Shown: in pieces, positions 47,586 to 56,879 of the stretch
Layout: each line of letters opens with the position of its first letter
Numbering within the stretch: the first letter of the stretch is position 1
NCBI GenBank assembly: GCA_965261475.1
Contig: OZ253454.1
Span: forward strand, 558,001-622,000
DNA: 64,000 nucleotides
Direction of reading: 5' to 3'
Origin: G965261475 sp965261475 [NCBI: bacterium]
GTDB taxonomy: Bacteria > SAR324 > XYD2-FULL-50-16
Position numbers and translations under genes: made by a program
The notes under the pieces: generated by a model
Databases searched by the model: none
What the model was told of the DNA's origin: nothing
The model's input: only the letters and a program-made list of their open reading frames with translations

Positions 47586-48938
47586 ATGAAAGTTGTAATA
47601 TTAGGAGCTGGCGATGTAGGTTTGCATTTTATTCAATTTTGTGAACAAGAAAATATAGATTTTGCAGTCATTGATAGACAAAAACATCTATTAGAGCCTC
47701 TTTCTAAAAGAGGTATTTTAGTTTTTTGCGAGGATTTTCAAAATACTTCTTTTTTGAACAAGAAGTTTTTTAAAGATACAGAGCTTTTTTTTGCTGTAAC
47801 AAATTCTGATGAGACAAATTTGATTGCTTGTAAATTAGCATCAGAGTTTGGAGTAGAGCATACTGTTTGTCGCAATCAGTATTTAGAGCTACGAGAAGCA
47901 AGGGAAAGTTTAGAAACAGAATATGGAAATTATCGCATTGTTAATCCTTCAAAATTATTAGCTAGAGAAATTGTTAGGAATATCCAAACCCCTAATTCTG
48001 TAGATCAATTTTTTTTTTTTGATAATTATCTGACTCTAATAGGTTTTAATGTTTTACCTTCTTGTTATTTACAAAATCAATCTCTTTGCTCTTTTGCAAA
48101 ACAATTTCATAAAGAATCTATTGTACCTGTAGGAATTCAAAGAAAACAAGAATTTTATAATTTTAAATCAACCTTAGTACCTAAGGTAGGTGATGTAATT
48201 TATTTTTTTTGTTTTAAAAATAATATTAAAAAATTAAGAAAAATTTTAGGATACCACAGAGAAAGAAAACAAAATATAGTGATAGCTGGTGGTGGACAGA
48301 ATTGTTATAATTTAATACACGCCTTAAATGATTCGAATTTTCGTTTGAATATTAAAGTGGTAGATGAAGATACTCAGCAATGCCAACATCTAGTAGAAAA
48401 TTTTGATAACATAATGGTGCTTAATTTTTCTATCTTAGATAAGCAATCCTTAGTAAGCGATGGAATAGAAGGGGCAGATATTTTTGTAGCAGCAGGTATG
48501 GACACTGCTAAAAACATTACATCGTGTTTTTTAGCTTCCGAATTATCTATCAAAAATCTTATTTGTTCTGTAGATTATTCTTTTTATCAAAATATATTCC
48601 ATTATTTTGTTTTTAATAATATTCGTACAGTTTGTTCTCATTTATTAACAGCAAGATTTTTAAGTCATTTACTTTACTCTAAAAAAATTCTCAAATACTG
48701 TACTATTCAAAATAGTTTAGTAGAATTTTTAGAATTATCAGTGGATTATCCTTTGCTACAAGGACATAAATTTACAGATTTTATTTTACCAAGTTCTGTT
48801 TCTATAATGGCTTTTTACAGGAAGAAAAAGGTTTTTTTACAAGTAATAAATTATAAATTCCAACTAGGAGATACTATTTTACTTTGTTTAGCAACAAAAG
48901 ATAGGGAAGCAACACTCAAACAATTAAAATTTAACTAA
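47586..48938 (+). CDS. trkA: Trk potassium uptake system, NAD-binding regulatory protein
   Basis: 450 residues with two RCK units. The first Rossmann loop is LGAGDVGLHFIQFC, with an acidic strand end (FAVIDRQK); the second is IAGGGQNCYNLIHAL, followed by VVDEDTQQCQ. Each is followed by a RCK_C region. The peripheral ring gates TrkH in response to nucleotides. trkH begins 10 bp after the stop. Confidence 0.93.
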   Translation: MKVVILGAGDVGLHFIQFCEQENIDFAVIDRQKHLLEPLSKRGILVFCEDFQNTSFLNKKFFKDTELFFAVTNSDETNLIACKLASEFGVEHTVCRNQYLELREARESLETEYGNYRIVNPSKLLAREIVRNIQTPNSVDQFFFFDNYLTLIGFNVLPSCYLQNQSLCSFAKQFHKESIVPVGIQRKQEFYNFKSTLVPKVGDVIYFFCFKNNIKKLRKILGYHRERKQNIVIAGGGQNCYNLIHALNDSNFRLNIKVVDEDTQQCQHLVENFDNIMVLNFSILDKQSLVSDGIEGADIFVAAGMDTAKNITSCFLASELSIKNLICSVDYSFYQNIFHYFVFNNIRTVCSHLLTARFLSHLLYSKKILKYCTIQNSLVEFLELSVDYPLLQGHKFTDFILPSSVSIMAFYRKKKVFLQVINYKFQLGDTILLCLATKDREATLKQLKFN

Positions 48939-48948
48939 TAATTTGTTT

Positions 48949-50415
48949 ATGAGAAACTTTTTTAATCTCATTAAACCGCTAAGGTTATTATTGGTGTTAT
49001 TATCAGGTGTAATGATTGTTTCTTTATGTATTAGTCTATTTAAAGAATTCCCTTCTTTTTTGGTATTACGTGGGTTTGCTATTAGTATTACTTGTACTAT
49101 TTTACTGAGCGGTATTTTATTTTTTATACCCCACTCACAAGATAGAATTAATTATTTTGACGGCTGTATTTTTGTTGTTATTTGCTGGTTATTAGTAACT
49201 TTGATTGGTAGTCTGTTTTATTTTTTTGCCTTACCTATTAGTTTTGTAGATGCTTTTTTTGAATCTATGAGTGGGTTTACTACTACAGGGGCAACTATTT
49301 TTAATAACATAGAAGAGTTACCAGCTGCTATTTTAGTGTGGAGGAGTATGACGCAGTGGCTTGGCGGTATGGGGATTATTGTGCTTGTAGTAGCAGTAAT
49401 TCCTCATCTCAATTTTACTAATACTAGTCTAAATATTTATCAAGCAGAATCTCCAGGACCATCGGCTACAAAACTAGAGCCTACTATTCAAGAGACAGCA
49501 AAATTTTTATGGGGATTTTATTTGGTTTTAACTATCATTCTTTTTATTATTCTACTTTTTACAAGAATGGATTGGTTTGATAGTTTTAATCATGCTCTAA
49601 CAACAGTTTCTACAGGGGGGTTTAGCACTAAAAATAATAGCATTGCCTATTTTAATAGTGTTTTGATAGAAGGAATTATAATATTTTTTATGCTGTTTTC
49701 TAGTATGAATTATGCTCTACATTATAATTTTATTAGAACTAAATCTCTAAAAAGCTACAAAGATAGCGAATGTTTCTTTTTTTTTTCAGTAGTTCTGCTG
49801 GTAACAGCAATTATTTTTATTTTTTTTTTATATTTAGAAGATAATATTCTATTTTCTCTACGCGAAACTATTTTTACTGTTGTGAGCTTGATCACTTCTA
49901 GTGGGTTTACACTCACTGATTACGAAGTTTGGCTACTTTCTCCACAATTATTGTTATTGATTTTATTTTTAATGGGTGGTTGTTCTGGCAGCACTAGTGG
50001 AGGCATCAAAGTGATTAGAGTTCAAATTTTGATTAAATATATATATCGCGAATTAGCGCATCTAGTGCATCCAAAGTTAGTCATGAACATTAAAATCAAT
50101 CAACAAAGGCTAGACGAAGAGATTATTTCTAAAACTATTTCTTTTTTGTTTATTCATATTTTGATAGTTGCAATATCTATTATACTAGTATCATTGGAAA
50201 CACAGGATTTTTTGACATCATTTACTGGAGTTTTAGCTTCTATAGGAAATATAGGACCTGCTTTTGGTAGTTTAGGACCATCAGAAACATTTCATTCCGC
50301 AGGTGATTTTTCAAAAATCATCTTTGCTTTTGATATGTTAATTGGTAGACTGGAAGTGTTTACTGTAGTAATTTTATTCATTCCAAATTTTTGGAGACGT
50401 CATGGAAAAATATAA
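48949..50415 (+). CDS. trkH: Trk potassium uptake system, membrane channel subunit
   Basis: 488 residues from the ATG at 48949; a TTG six bases earlier is possible but less likely. Pore-loop sequences of the four repeats are visible: MSGFTTTGATIF, TVSTGGFSTKN, LITSSGFTLTD and ASIGNIGPAFGSLGP, along with the conserved GGCSGSTSGGIKVIR. It is a K+ channel-like transporter in the inner membrane, controlled by TrkA. Confidence 0.93.
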   Translation: MRNFFNLIKPLRLLLVLLSGVMIVSLCISLFKEFPSFLVLRGFAISITCTILLSGILFFIPHSQDRINYFDGCIFVVICWLLVTLIGSLFYFFALPISFVDAFFESMSGFTTTGATIFNNIEELPAAILVWRSMTQWLGGMGIIVLVVAVIPHLNFTNTSLNIYQAESPGPSATKLEPTIQETAKFLWGFYLVLTIILFIILLFTRMDWFDSFNHALTTVSTGGFSTKNNSIAYFNSVLIEGIIIFFMLFSSMNYALHYNFIRTKSLKSYKDSECFFFFSVVLLVTAIIFIFFLYLEDNILFSLRETIFTVVSLITSSGFTLTDYEVWLLSPQLLLLILFLMGGCSGSTSGGIKVIRVQILIKYIYRELAHLVHPKLVMNIKINQQRLDEEIISKTISFLFIHILIVAISIILVSLETQDFLTSFTGVLASIGNIGPAFGSLGPSETFHSAGDFSKIIFAFDMLIGRLEVFTVVILFIPNFWRRHGKI

Positions 50416-50487
50416 AAATCTTTATTAGTAAAGTTAAAGAAAGCCTGCATGGATGTTTTTAACTAAAAGTTTATATACAAATACAAA

Positions 50488-50742
50488 ATGCCTTTATACG
50501 AATACCACTGTCTAAATTGTAATTATCAAATAGAAGTCATACAAAAAATATCTGAAGTAGTAAGCGATATTTGCCCTCGTTGCAAACAAGAAGAATTCAA
50601 AAAGAAAACTTCTCGTACTTCATTTCAATTAAAAGGAGGGGGTTGGTATAAAGATGGTTATTTAAAAAAATCAGGAAAATTAACTCCTACTAAAGTAGAT
50701 TCCACAAAATCTAAAAAGCAAGATGTTAAAAAACCAACCTAA
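50488..50742 (+). CDS. FmdB-type zinc ribbon protein
   Basis: 84 residues. Two CxxC knuckles (C8/C11 and C29/C32) in PLYEYHCLNCNYQIEV and CPRC form the small zinc ribbon of the FmdB/CxxC_CxxC_SSSS family. A GGGWYKDGY element and a basic lysine-rich tail follow. FmdB was named as a putative regulator of formamidase genes; the function here is unknown. Its 3' end overlaps coaBC by 20 bp. Confidence 0.85.
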   Translation: MPLYEYHCLNCNYQIEVIQKISEVVSDICPRCKQEEFKKKTSRTSFQLKGGGWYKDGYLKKSGKLTPTKVDSTKSKKQDVKKPT

Positions 50743-51937
50743 AAAAATTTTGCTTTGTATTTGCGGAAGTATAGCTGCGTATAAATCGCTAGAACTCATT
50801 AGAATTTTACAAGATAAAGGAATAGAGGTAAATGTAGCAATGAGTGAAGCTGCACAAAAGCTAATTACTCCATTGTCTTTTGAGATTATATCCAAAAACG
50901 AAGTAATTCTTTCTACTTTTCAAACTAGCAAAACTGGTAAAATAGAGCATATAGAATTTGCACAAGAGTTAGATTTAATTTTAGTAGCTCCTGCTACGGC
51001 AAATATTTTATCTAAATTCGCTTATGGTTTAGGAGATGATTTAATTTCTACTATTTTACTCGCAGCATCTGTACCTATTGTTTTTGCTCCAGCTATGAAT
51101 GATAAAATGTGGGAAAAAGAAGTAGTACAAAAAAATATAAAAAAAGCAAAAAATACTGGTGCTATAGTTTTAGATACTACGAAAGGGCTTTTAGCTTGCA
51201 ATAGTTATGGAATAGGAAAAATGCTCTCACCAGAGAGCATAGCAGAATTTACATATAGTTCTTTATTTCAAATAAACCATGCAACTTCTAGTGTCATAAG
51301 AGGTAAAAAAGTGCTTATTACCTTAGGAGCTACTAGGGAATATTTAGATCCATTTAGATTTATTACTAACGCTTCTTCAGGAAAAATGGGTTTAGAGATA
51401 GCAAAAATTTTAAAACAACAACTAGCAGAGGTATTTTTAATATGCGGAGATCTTAAACTAGATATTCCTAGTATGTTTTCTACTGTGTTTATTACTAGTA
51501 CAGAAGAAATGGCAGATCAGGTGCTACAAAAATTTTCATGCTATGACATTATTATTATGTGTGCAGCCGTTACAGATTACAAAACGCATCAAAGAGCAAA
51601 AAAAATAAAACAGGACAAATTACAGGTTACCTTTACAAAAACTATAGATATACTCTACGAATTAGGAAAGAAAAAAAGTAAAAATCAAATTTTAGTTGGT
51701 TTTTCTGCAGAAACTGATAATTTAGAGTACTATGCTGTAGAAAAGCTTCAAAAGAAGAATTTAGACCTTATCTTTGCAAATAAAATAGGAGATTTAGAAA
51801 GTGGATTCGGCTCTACAAACACTACCTATCAAATTATCAGTAAGCAGAGCAAAGGAAAATTAACTACAGCAACCAAAACCAAAGGAGCTAGCGACTTAGT
51901 TTCAAGTATCAAAAAGCTATTGCCGCCAAACGCTTAA
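50723..51937 (+). CDS. coaBC: Bifunctional phosphopantothenoylcysteine decarboxylase / synthase
   Basis: 404 residues. CoaC half: GSIAAYKSLEL (FMN site), KIEHIEF with the active-site His, and APAMNDKMW. CoaB half from about residue 190: GATREYLDPFRFITNASSGKMG, and AAVTDYKT. It joins cysteine to 4'-phosphopantothenate and decarboxylates the product, on the way to coenzyme A. The start lies within the 3' end of the zinc-ribbon gene. Confidence 0.95.
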   Translation: MLKNQPKKILLCICGSIAAYKSLELIRILQDKGIEVNVAMSEAAQKLITPLSFEIISKNEVILSTFQTSKTGKIEHIEFAQELDLILVAPATANILSKFAYGLGDDLISTILLAASVPIVFAPAMNDKMWEKEVVQKNIKKAKNTGAIVLDTTKGLLACNSYGIGKMLSPESIAEFTYSSLFQINHATSSVIRGKKVLITLGATREYLDPFRFITNASSGKMGLEIAKILKQQLAEVFLICGDLKLDIPSMFSTVFITSTEEMADQVLQKFSCYDIIIMCAAVTDYKTHQRAKKIKQDKLQVTFTKTIDILYELGKKKSKNQILVGFSAETDNLEYYAVEKLQKKNLDLIFANKIGDLESGFGSTNTTYQIISKQSKGKLTTATKTKGASDLVSSIKKLLPPNA

Positions 51938-51971
51938 CAAAAAGATTTACACTGTTAAGCAAAAATTAGTT

Positions 51972-52208
51972 TTAGTGAGTATATTTAATAAATCCGTTAG
52001 AAAATAGTTTTTTACCTTTTCTTGTAGTAGTAGGAAATTCATTAAATACATTCTCTAAAGGATTGATTATAATTTTTTCTCCTACATGCGCACTCCTTAA
52101 CTTTTCTGTGTAAAGATTGTCGTAGACTTTTGCTTGAATATTATCAATAATTAACTGGTCTTTTTCCTTTTGCAGTTCCATAATATTATCTTTATTTATA
52201 AACTCCAA
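51972..52208 (-). CDS. Small hypothetical protein
   Basis: 78 residues, in the gap between coaBC and htpX, on the opposite strand to both. I do not recognise it. It is hydrophilic with a short coiled-coil-like start (MELQKEKDQLIIDNIQAKVYDNL) and no membrane span. The true start may be the ATG nine codons in. It fills the space between two plus-strand genes without overlapping them, which is the main argument that it is real. Confidence 0.4.
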   Translation of the reverse strand: MEFINKDNIMELQKEKDQLIIDNIQAKVYDNLYTEKLRSAHVGEKIIINPLENVFNEFPTTTRKGKKLFSNGFIKYTH

Positions 52209-52269
52209 CTATTGAAGTTTTAAGTTAATTATGATATGAGTCTTAGTATTTGTCAATAAAAATATACCT

Positions 52270-53148
52270 ATGGTAATAAAAAGATTTTTTTGGTTTTCTG
52301 TTGTGAATATAGCAGTTCTTTTGCTAATTTATTTTATCTTATCTACTTTTCGATTGGAACAATACTTAGTAGGTTACGGATTAAATTATTTTCAGTTACT
52401 TGTTTATTCTGCAATTTTTGGATTTGCAGGCTCTTTTATCTCTCTTTTTTCTGCTAAATGGCTCGTTAAAAGAATTTATAAAATTACTATTATTACAGAA
52501 CCAGCTAATTCTTCTCAAAAATGGTTGCTAACAAGAGTTGTATATTATGCTCAAGCTATGAAGATTGCTATGCCAGAAGTAGGTGTATATGAGAGCTCTG
52601 AAGTTAATGCTTTTGCTACAGGAGCTAGCAAAAACTCTGCTCTAGTAGCTTTTTCTGTAGGATTATTAGAATCTATGAATCAAGAAGAAGCCGATGGAGT
52701 TATAGGACACGAAGTAGCTCATATTGCAAATGGTGACATGGTAACGATGGCTCTCATACAAGGAGTAGTAAATACTTTTGTAATATTTTTATCTCGTATT
52801 GCGGCTACTATAGTAAGTAAGATCTTGACAAGAGGCAGTGAGAGAGGAGCTGGTTTTTCTTATTATTTAATTGTTATATTTTTTCAAATAATTTTTGGAA
52901 TTTTAGCATCTCCTATTGTTTATTGGTTTTCTCGTCAAAGAGAATTTCGTGCTGATGCAGATTCTGCAAAACACGGAAGTAAAGTAAAAATGATAGGAGG
53001 TTTAAAAAAGCTACAACTATTACACGGTAATTTGGATACTGCACATCCAGAAATAGCAACTATGAAAATTAGCGGCAAAGATATTGCTAGTTTATTTTCT
53101 ACCCATCCGCCGTTGGCAGAAAGAATTCGTCGGTTAGAAGCATTATAG
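52270..53148 (+). CDS. htpX: Membrane protease HtpX
   Basis: 292 residues. Two N-terminal membrane spans, then the zinc motif HEVAH (H147, E148, H151) in GHEVAHIANGDMV, two more spans, and REFRADADSAKHG with the third ligand. NAFATGASKNSALVAFS is a standard block. HtpX degrades damaged inner-membrane proteins. Its 3' end meets smr convergently with 3 bp between. Confidence 0.95.
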   Translation: MVIKRFFWFSVVNIAVLLLIYFILSTFRLEQYLVGYGLNYFQLLVYSAIFGFAGSFISLFSAKWLVKRIYKITIITEPANSSQKWLLTRVVYYAQAMKIAMPEVGVYESSEVNAFATGASKNSALVAFSVGLLESMNQEEADGVIGHEVAHIANGDMVTMALIQGVVNTFVIFLSRIAATIVSKILTRGSERGAGFSYYLIVIFFQIIFGILASPIVYWFSRQREFRADADSAKHGSKVKMIGGLKKLQLLHGNLDTAHPEIATMKISGKDIASLFSTHPPLAERIRRLEAL

Positions 53149-53151
53149 TAG

Positions 53152-53505
53152 TTACAGCATGGCAATCAAAGCTCCTTCTCCTCCTTTATGAGGAGGCGCT
53201 AATTTCCATTGAATAGATTGCTCTTGCAAAAAATTTTTAACTAAGTTTTTGATTACAGGACCTTTGTTTCCAGAATTTAATCCTTTTCCTGTGATAATTA
53301 ATACGCTAATTCCTTTTTTTTGGGTATATTGTTGCAATAAAATTTGTAGTTCTGCTTTTGCCTCTATAACACTACACCCGTGTAAATCTAATGTGATACG
53401 TTTCTTGTGTATATTTTTACGCTCAGGGTCTTCTTGTTTGTGTTTGCAACCAATATTAGAAGCAAGAGAGTGTTGTTTTTTAAAATCAAAGACAAGCTCC
53501 TTCAT
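53152..53505 (-). CDS. Small MutS-related (Smr) domain protein
   Basis: 117 residues consisting of one Smr domain. LDLHGCSVIEA (the LDLHG catalytic/structural motif), ITGKGLNSG and GGEGALIAML at the C-terminus are diagnostic. Such stand-alone Smr proteins can be endonucleases acting on DNA or RNA, and some act in ribosome rescue. It starts 7 bp after rpsD and is probably cotranscribed with it. Confidence 0.88.
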   Translation of the reverse strand: MKELVFDFKKQHSLASNIGCKHKQEDPERKNIHKKRITLDLHGCSVIEAKAELQILLQQYTQKKGISVLIITGKGLNSGNKGPVIKNLVKNFLQEQSIQWKLAPPHKGGEGALIAML

Positions 53506-53512
53506 ATTAGTG

Positions 53513-54133
53513 TTATTTAGAATATAACTCTACAACTAGCTGCTCATTTAAGAAATTTGGTATTTCTTCTCTGTCTGGTGTTCTAATAATTTCTATAGTC
53601 GATGTTTCGTGGTTAGAATTAATCCAACTGGGAACATCACGCCATCCATTTTCTTCAATATTACCGTTAATCAGTGTTCTAGAAACCTGTTTTATTTTCA
53701 TATCAATTTTATCTCCTGCGGCAACCAGCATAGAAGGGATATTTGCTTTTTTTTGATTGAGCGTTATGTGTCCATGATTAACAAGCTGCCTAGCTTGCGC
53801 CCTAGTAGCAGACCAACCACTACGAAACACAACATTATCCAATCTACTCTCTAGTATTACTAAGAGGTTAAAACCTGTAGCGCCTTTTTTTTTATCGGCT
53901 TTATCGTAGCAATTCCTAAATTGTTTCTCTGTTAACCCATACATAAATTTAATTTTTTGTTTTTCTATTAGTTGTTTACCGTACGCAGATACTTTAGATT
54001 GTTTTCTCGTCGGACCATGTACTCCTGGAGGGTATTTTTTCTTATTCAAAATACGGTCGTATTTATCTGCTTCAAAAATGTTAACTCCGAATCTTCTCAC
54101 AACTTTTGCTTTTGATCCTTTAAATGATTTCAT
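53513..54133 (-). CDS. rpsD: 30S ribosomal protein S4
   Basis: 206 residues. The S4 RNA-binding domain ARQLVNHGHITLNQKKANIPS is complete, and the N-terminal domain is of the form lacking zinc-binding cysteines (C-minus). S4 nucleates 30S assembly. The gene lies outside any S10/spc/alpha operon, with smr following 7 bp later. Confidence 0.97.
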   Translation of the reverse strand: MKSFKGSKAKVVRRFGVNIFEADKYDRILNKKKYPPGVHGPTRKQSKVSAYGKQLIEKQKIKFMYGLTEKQFRNCYDKADKKKGATGFNLLVILESRLDNVVFRSGWSATRAQARQLVNHGHITLNQKKANIPSMLVAAGDKIDMKIKQVSRTLINGNIEENGWRDVPSWINSNHETSTIEIIRTPDREEIPNFLNEQLVVELYSK

Positions 54134-54240
54134 AGATTATAGAATTTTAGTAAAAAGTCTTATATTACTATTTTCTTAGTGCTGTTGCATTAGTCAAAAA
54201 CTAGCTTACAATCAATAAAACGCAAAAGTGATTTCTTGCT

Positions 54241-54270
54241 ATTATAACACTTGGCGTGTCTATGTTATAA
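54241..54270 (-). promoter_or_regulatory. Extended -10 promoter and overlapping palindrome before rpsD
   Basis: On the minus strand TGT-TATAAT (54249-54241) is an extended -10 with consensus hexamer and a poor -35, about 100 bp before the rpsD ATG. It lies inside a perfect 8-bp inverted repeat TTATAACA/TGTTATAA (54242-54249 and 54263-54270), a candidate operator. Confidence 0.5.
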
Positions 54271-54374
54271 AATCGATTTTTTAGTGTGATTTATCTATTC
54301 AGCTCTAGTTCAATAGTCAGTTAATTATTATAAAATAAAATAGCAAAAAAATCAATTTATTTATAGCATAAGAC

Positions 54375-55859
54375 TTATTTTAGCAAAGGGAATAAAATTA
54401 CATCGCGAATATTTGTTTGATTTGTTAATAGCATGACCATCCTATCTATACCTAAACCAAAACCCCCTGTAGGTGGCATACCATATTCCATAGCTTCAAT
54501 AAAAGTCTCGTCCATGGGATGTGTTTCTTGTTCGCCAGCTGCTTTTCTAGAAATTTGCTCTAATAAAATATTTTTTTGGAGTTGAGGATCATTCAGTTCT
54601 GTATAGCAGTTTCCTATTTCCCACCCCATAATGTAAGGTTCAAATCTTTCTACAAGACTAGCATCTGTCCTATGAGCTTTACATAAAGAAGTTGTTTCTT
54701 TTGGATGATTTGTAATAAATACAGGTTGGATTAATTTATCCGAACACAATAGGTCAAAAATTTTTGCTACCATCAAACCTTTGCTATATTTTTTATTTAT
54801 GCTTATACCTTGTGCTGTTAAAATACCAGCTAGTTCATCATCTGATTTTTGATCAATATCTATTTTAACATATTTTGCAATTGCTTCTTTCATAGTCAAT
54901 CTTTCCCATTCTTTAGATAGGTCGATCTTTTCTCCTTGAAATTCAAATTGCTCTTTACCGTGCACTGCAACACAGGAGGCACGGTAAATATTCTCAAAAT
55001 GTACCATCATATCGCGGTAATCTGTAAAAGCTTCTTGGAATTCTAGCATAGTAAATTCCGGGTTATGTATTTTATCAATTCCTTCATTACGAAAATTTTT
55101 TACTATTTCATAAACTTTTGGAAATCCTGCGATAATACATTTTTTTAAAAAGAGTTCGTTTGATATTCTTAAATAAAGCTTCAATCCTAGTGATTTATGT
55201 TTGGTTTCAAAAGGGCTAGCGTTAGCTCCACCATAAATCGCTTGCAATGTAGGTGTTTCTACGTCGATAAACCCCTTGTTATCTAAATAATCACGTATAC
55301 TTTTGATGATTTTAGAACGGTTTTGAAAAACTTCATAGCTTTTTTTATTGAGTACTAAATCTAAATACCTTTTACGATAACGAGTCTCTTTATCTGTAAA
55401 TTCGTCATAAATAATTTTCTTACCATCTACTTCTTTTACTTTAGGAACCGGAAAAGCCTGTAGAGATTTAGCAAGCAAGGTTAGTGTTTGAACTCTTAAG
55501 GTAGTTTCTCCCATTTTAGTTTTAAAAAGTATTCCCGTAACTCCGATATAATCTCCAATGTCTAATTTCTTTAAAATTATATAAGATTTTAGTAAGTTTT
55601 TTTCTGATATGTAAAGCTGCATACGAAAATGAGCTTCCCAAAGATCTGCAAAAGTTGCTTTTCCTTGATCTCTAGTTACTAGTAATCTACCTGCTAACGA
55701 TAATTTTTGCTTGGTTTCAATAAATTGAATCTTTTGTTTTAGAACTTCTTGTAATGTGTGTGTTTTATCAAAATTATAAGGATAGGCTTCTATATTTAAA
55801 TTTTTAATTGCTGCTAATTTATTTTTTCTTTGCTGTCTTAAGTTTTCTGTGTCGTTCAT
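54375..55859 (-). CDS. lysS: Lysyl-tRNA synthetase, class II
   Basis: 494 residues. An N-terminal OB-fold anticodon-binding domain (LAGRLLVTRDQGKATFADLW) is followed by the class II core: motif 2 FRNEGIDKIHNPEFTMLE and motif 3 GGFGLGIDRMVMLLTN. GGANASPFETKH is the usual preceding block. 241 bp separate it from rpsD downstream. Confidence 0.97.
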   Translation of the reverse strand: MNDTENLRQQRKNKLAAIKNLNIEAYPYNFDKTHTLQEVLKQKIQFIETKQKLSLAGRLLVTRDQGKATFADLWEAHFRMQLYISEKNLLKSYIILKKLDIGDYIGVTGILFKTKMGETTLRVQTLTLLAKSLQAFPVPKVKEVDGKKIIYDEFTDKETRYRKRYLDLVLNKKSYEVFQNRSKIIKSIRDYLDNKGFIDVETPTLQAIYGGANASPFETKHKSLGLKLYLRISNELFLKKCIIAGFPKVYEIVKNFRNEGIDKIHNPEFTMLEFQEAFTDYRDMMVHFENIYRASCVAVHGKEQFEFQGEKIDLSKEWERLTMKEAIAKYVKIDIDQKSDDELAGILTAQGISINKKYSKGLMVAKIFDLLCSDKLIQPVFITNHPKETTSLCKAHRTDASLVERFEPYIMGWEIGNCYTELNDPQLQKNILLEQISRKAAGEQETHPMDETFIEAMEYGMPPTGGFGLGIDRMVMLLTNQTNIRDVILFPLLK

Positions 55860-55976
55860 AATATTTGATAAAAGGTTAGTTTATAATTTTTAATTTATAA
55901 AGGTGAATAAAATATTGCAATTAGAAAAATAAAATATAGTTAGAATACTGAGCTTGCTAAGTGATAAAAATTATAT

Positions 55977-56879
55977 CTAACGAAATTTAATTGCTGCATA
56001 CATACCGCATAAAATTATTATAGAGCCAATAATTTCACTAGTTGTGATAGTAATATTTAGCAAATACCATTGAAGAACAACGGTAATTACAGGAGCTACT
56101 GGGGTTACTAATACAATTTTTGATACAGAAATTTTTTTGCAAGCATAAGAGTAGCATAAACGAGCAAAAAAAGGACCTAAAAAAGCAGCAATAATACCCC
56201 AAAACAATATATCAATTGTTATTGTGGGCAATATCTTCCAACTAGGTGGGTATAAAAATAAAATTATCATAGTAATTAGCAAACGCATCATATTTACAAT
56301 AGCAGGGTGGTGTTTTCTAACTGCAACTTGAAGAATTAATTGCATTAGAGCAAAAGCCAGCCCAGAAGCTATAGCCCATAAGATAGGAATAAAACTTTGA
56401 AAAATTTGATGCGAATTTTCTTGTGTTTTTAAAAAATACATTCCTATTAAAATTATCAGTACTGAAAGATTTAAACCAAAAGTTACTTTTTCTGCAAAAA
56501 ATATCCAGCTCAAATAAAGTACAAAAATCAATTCTGATCTTTGTACTAACTGAGCAATGCCGGGTGAAAGATTTTGAATAGCAAGAAGAAAAGTAATATT
56601 GCCGAAAATGGTCAGCAACGCTAGAATAATAAGGTAGCTTACTATGTTGCTTTTGATTTTAATTGGTAGAATTTTTGCCGAACTTAGCAAAGGTAGCGCG
56701 CTAGCTATTAAGTTGAATAAGAAAGAAAAAAAAAATAATAAAATTATAACAGTTAAAACATTATCACTAGCATCAAAAAGTTTTTTATAAACTAAAGGAA
56801 AAACACCCACAGCAAAGGTACAACAAGCAACTAAAAACCAAGATAGAGGTTCTTGTTTGAAAGAAATAATAATCTTCAT
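55977..56879 (-). CDS. EamA/DMT-family transporter
   Basis: 300 residues from the ATG at 56877-56879, chosen because it gives an ATGA overlap with ubiE; a start at 56912 would add a Cys-rich non-conserved tail. About ten membrane spans are arranged as two EamA repeats, with typical ends such as RSELIFVLYLSWIFFAEK and a late IIGSIIILCGMYAAIKFR. It is a drug/metabolite-type transporter with unknown substrate. Confidence 0.85.
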   Translation of the reverse strand: MKIIISFKQEPLSWFLVACCTFAVGVFPLVYKKLFDASDNVLTVIILLFFFSFLFNLIASALPLLSSAKILPIKIKSNIVSYLIILALLTIFGNITFLLAIQNLSPGIAQLVQRSELIFVLYLSWIFFAEKVTFGLNLSVLIILIGMYFLKTQENSHQIFQSFIPILWAIASGLAFALMQLILQVAVRKHHPAIVNMMRLLITMIILFLYPPSWKILPTITIDILFWGIIAAFLGPFFARLCYSYACKKISVSKIVLVTPVAPVITVVLQWYLLNITITTSEIIGSIIILCGMYAAIKFR

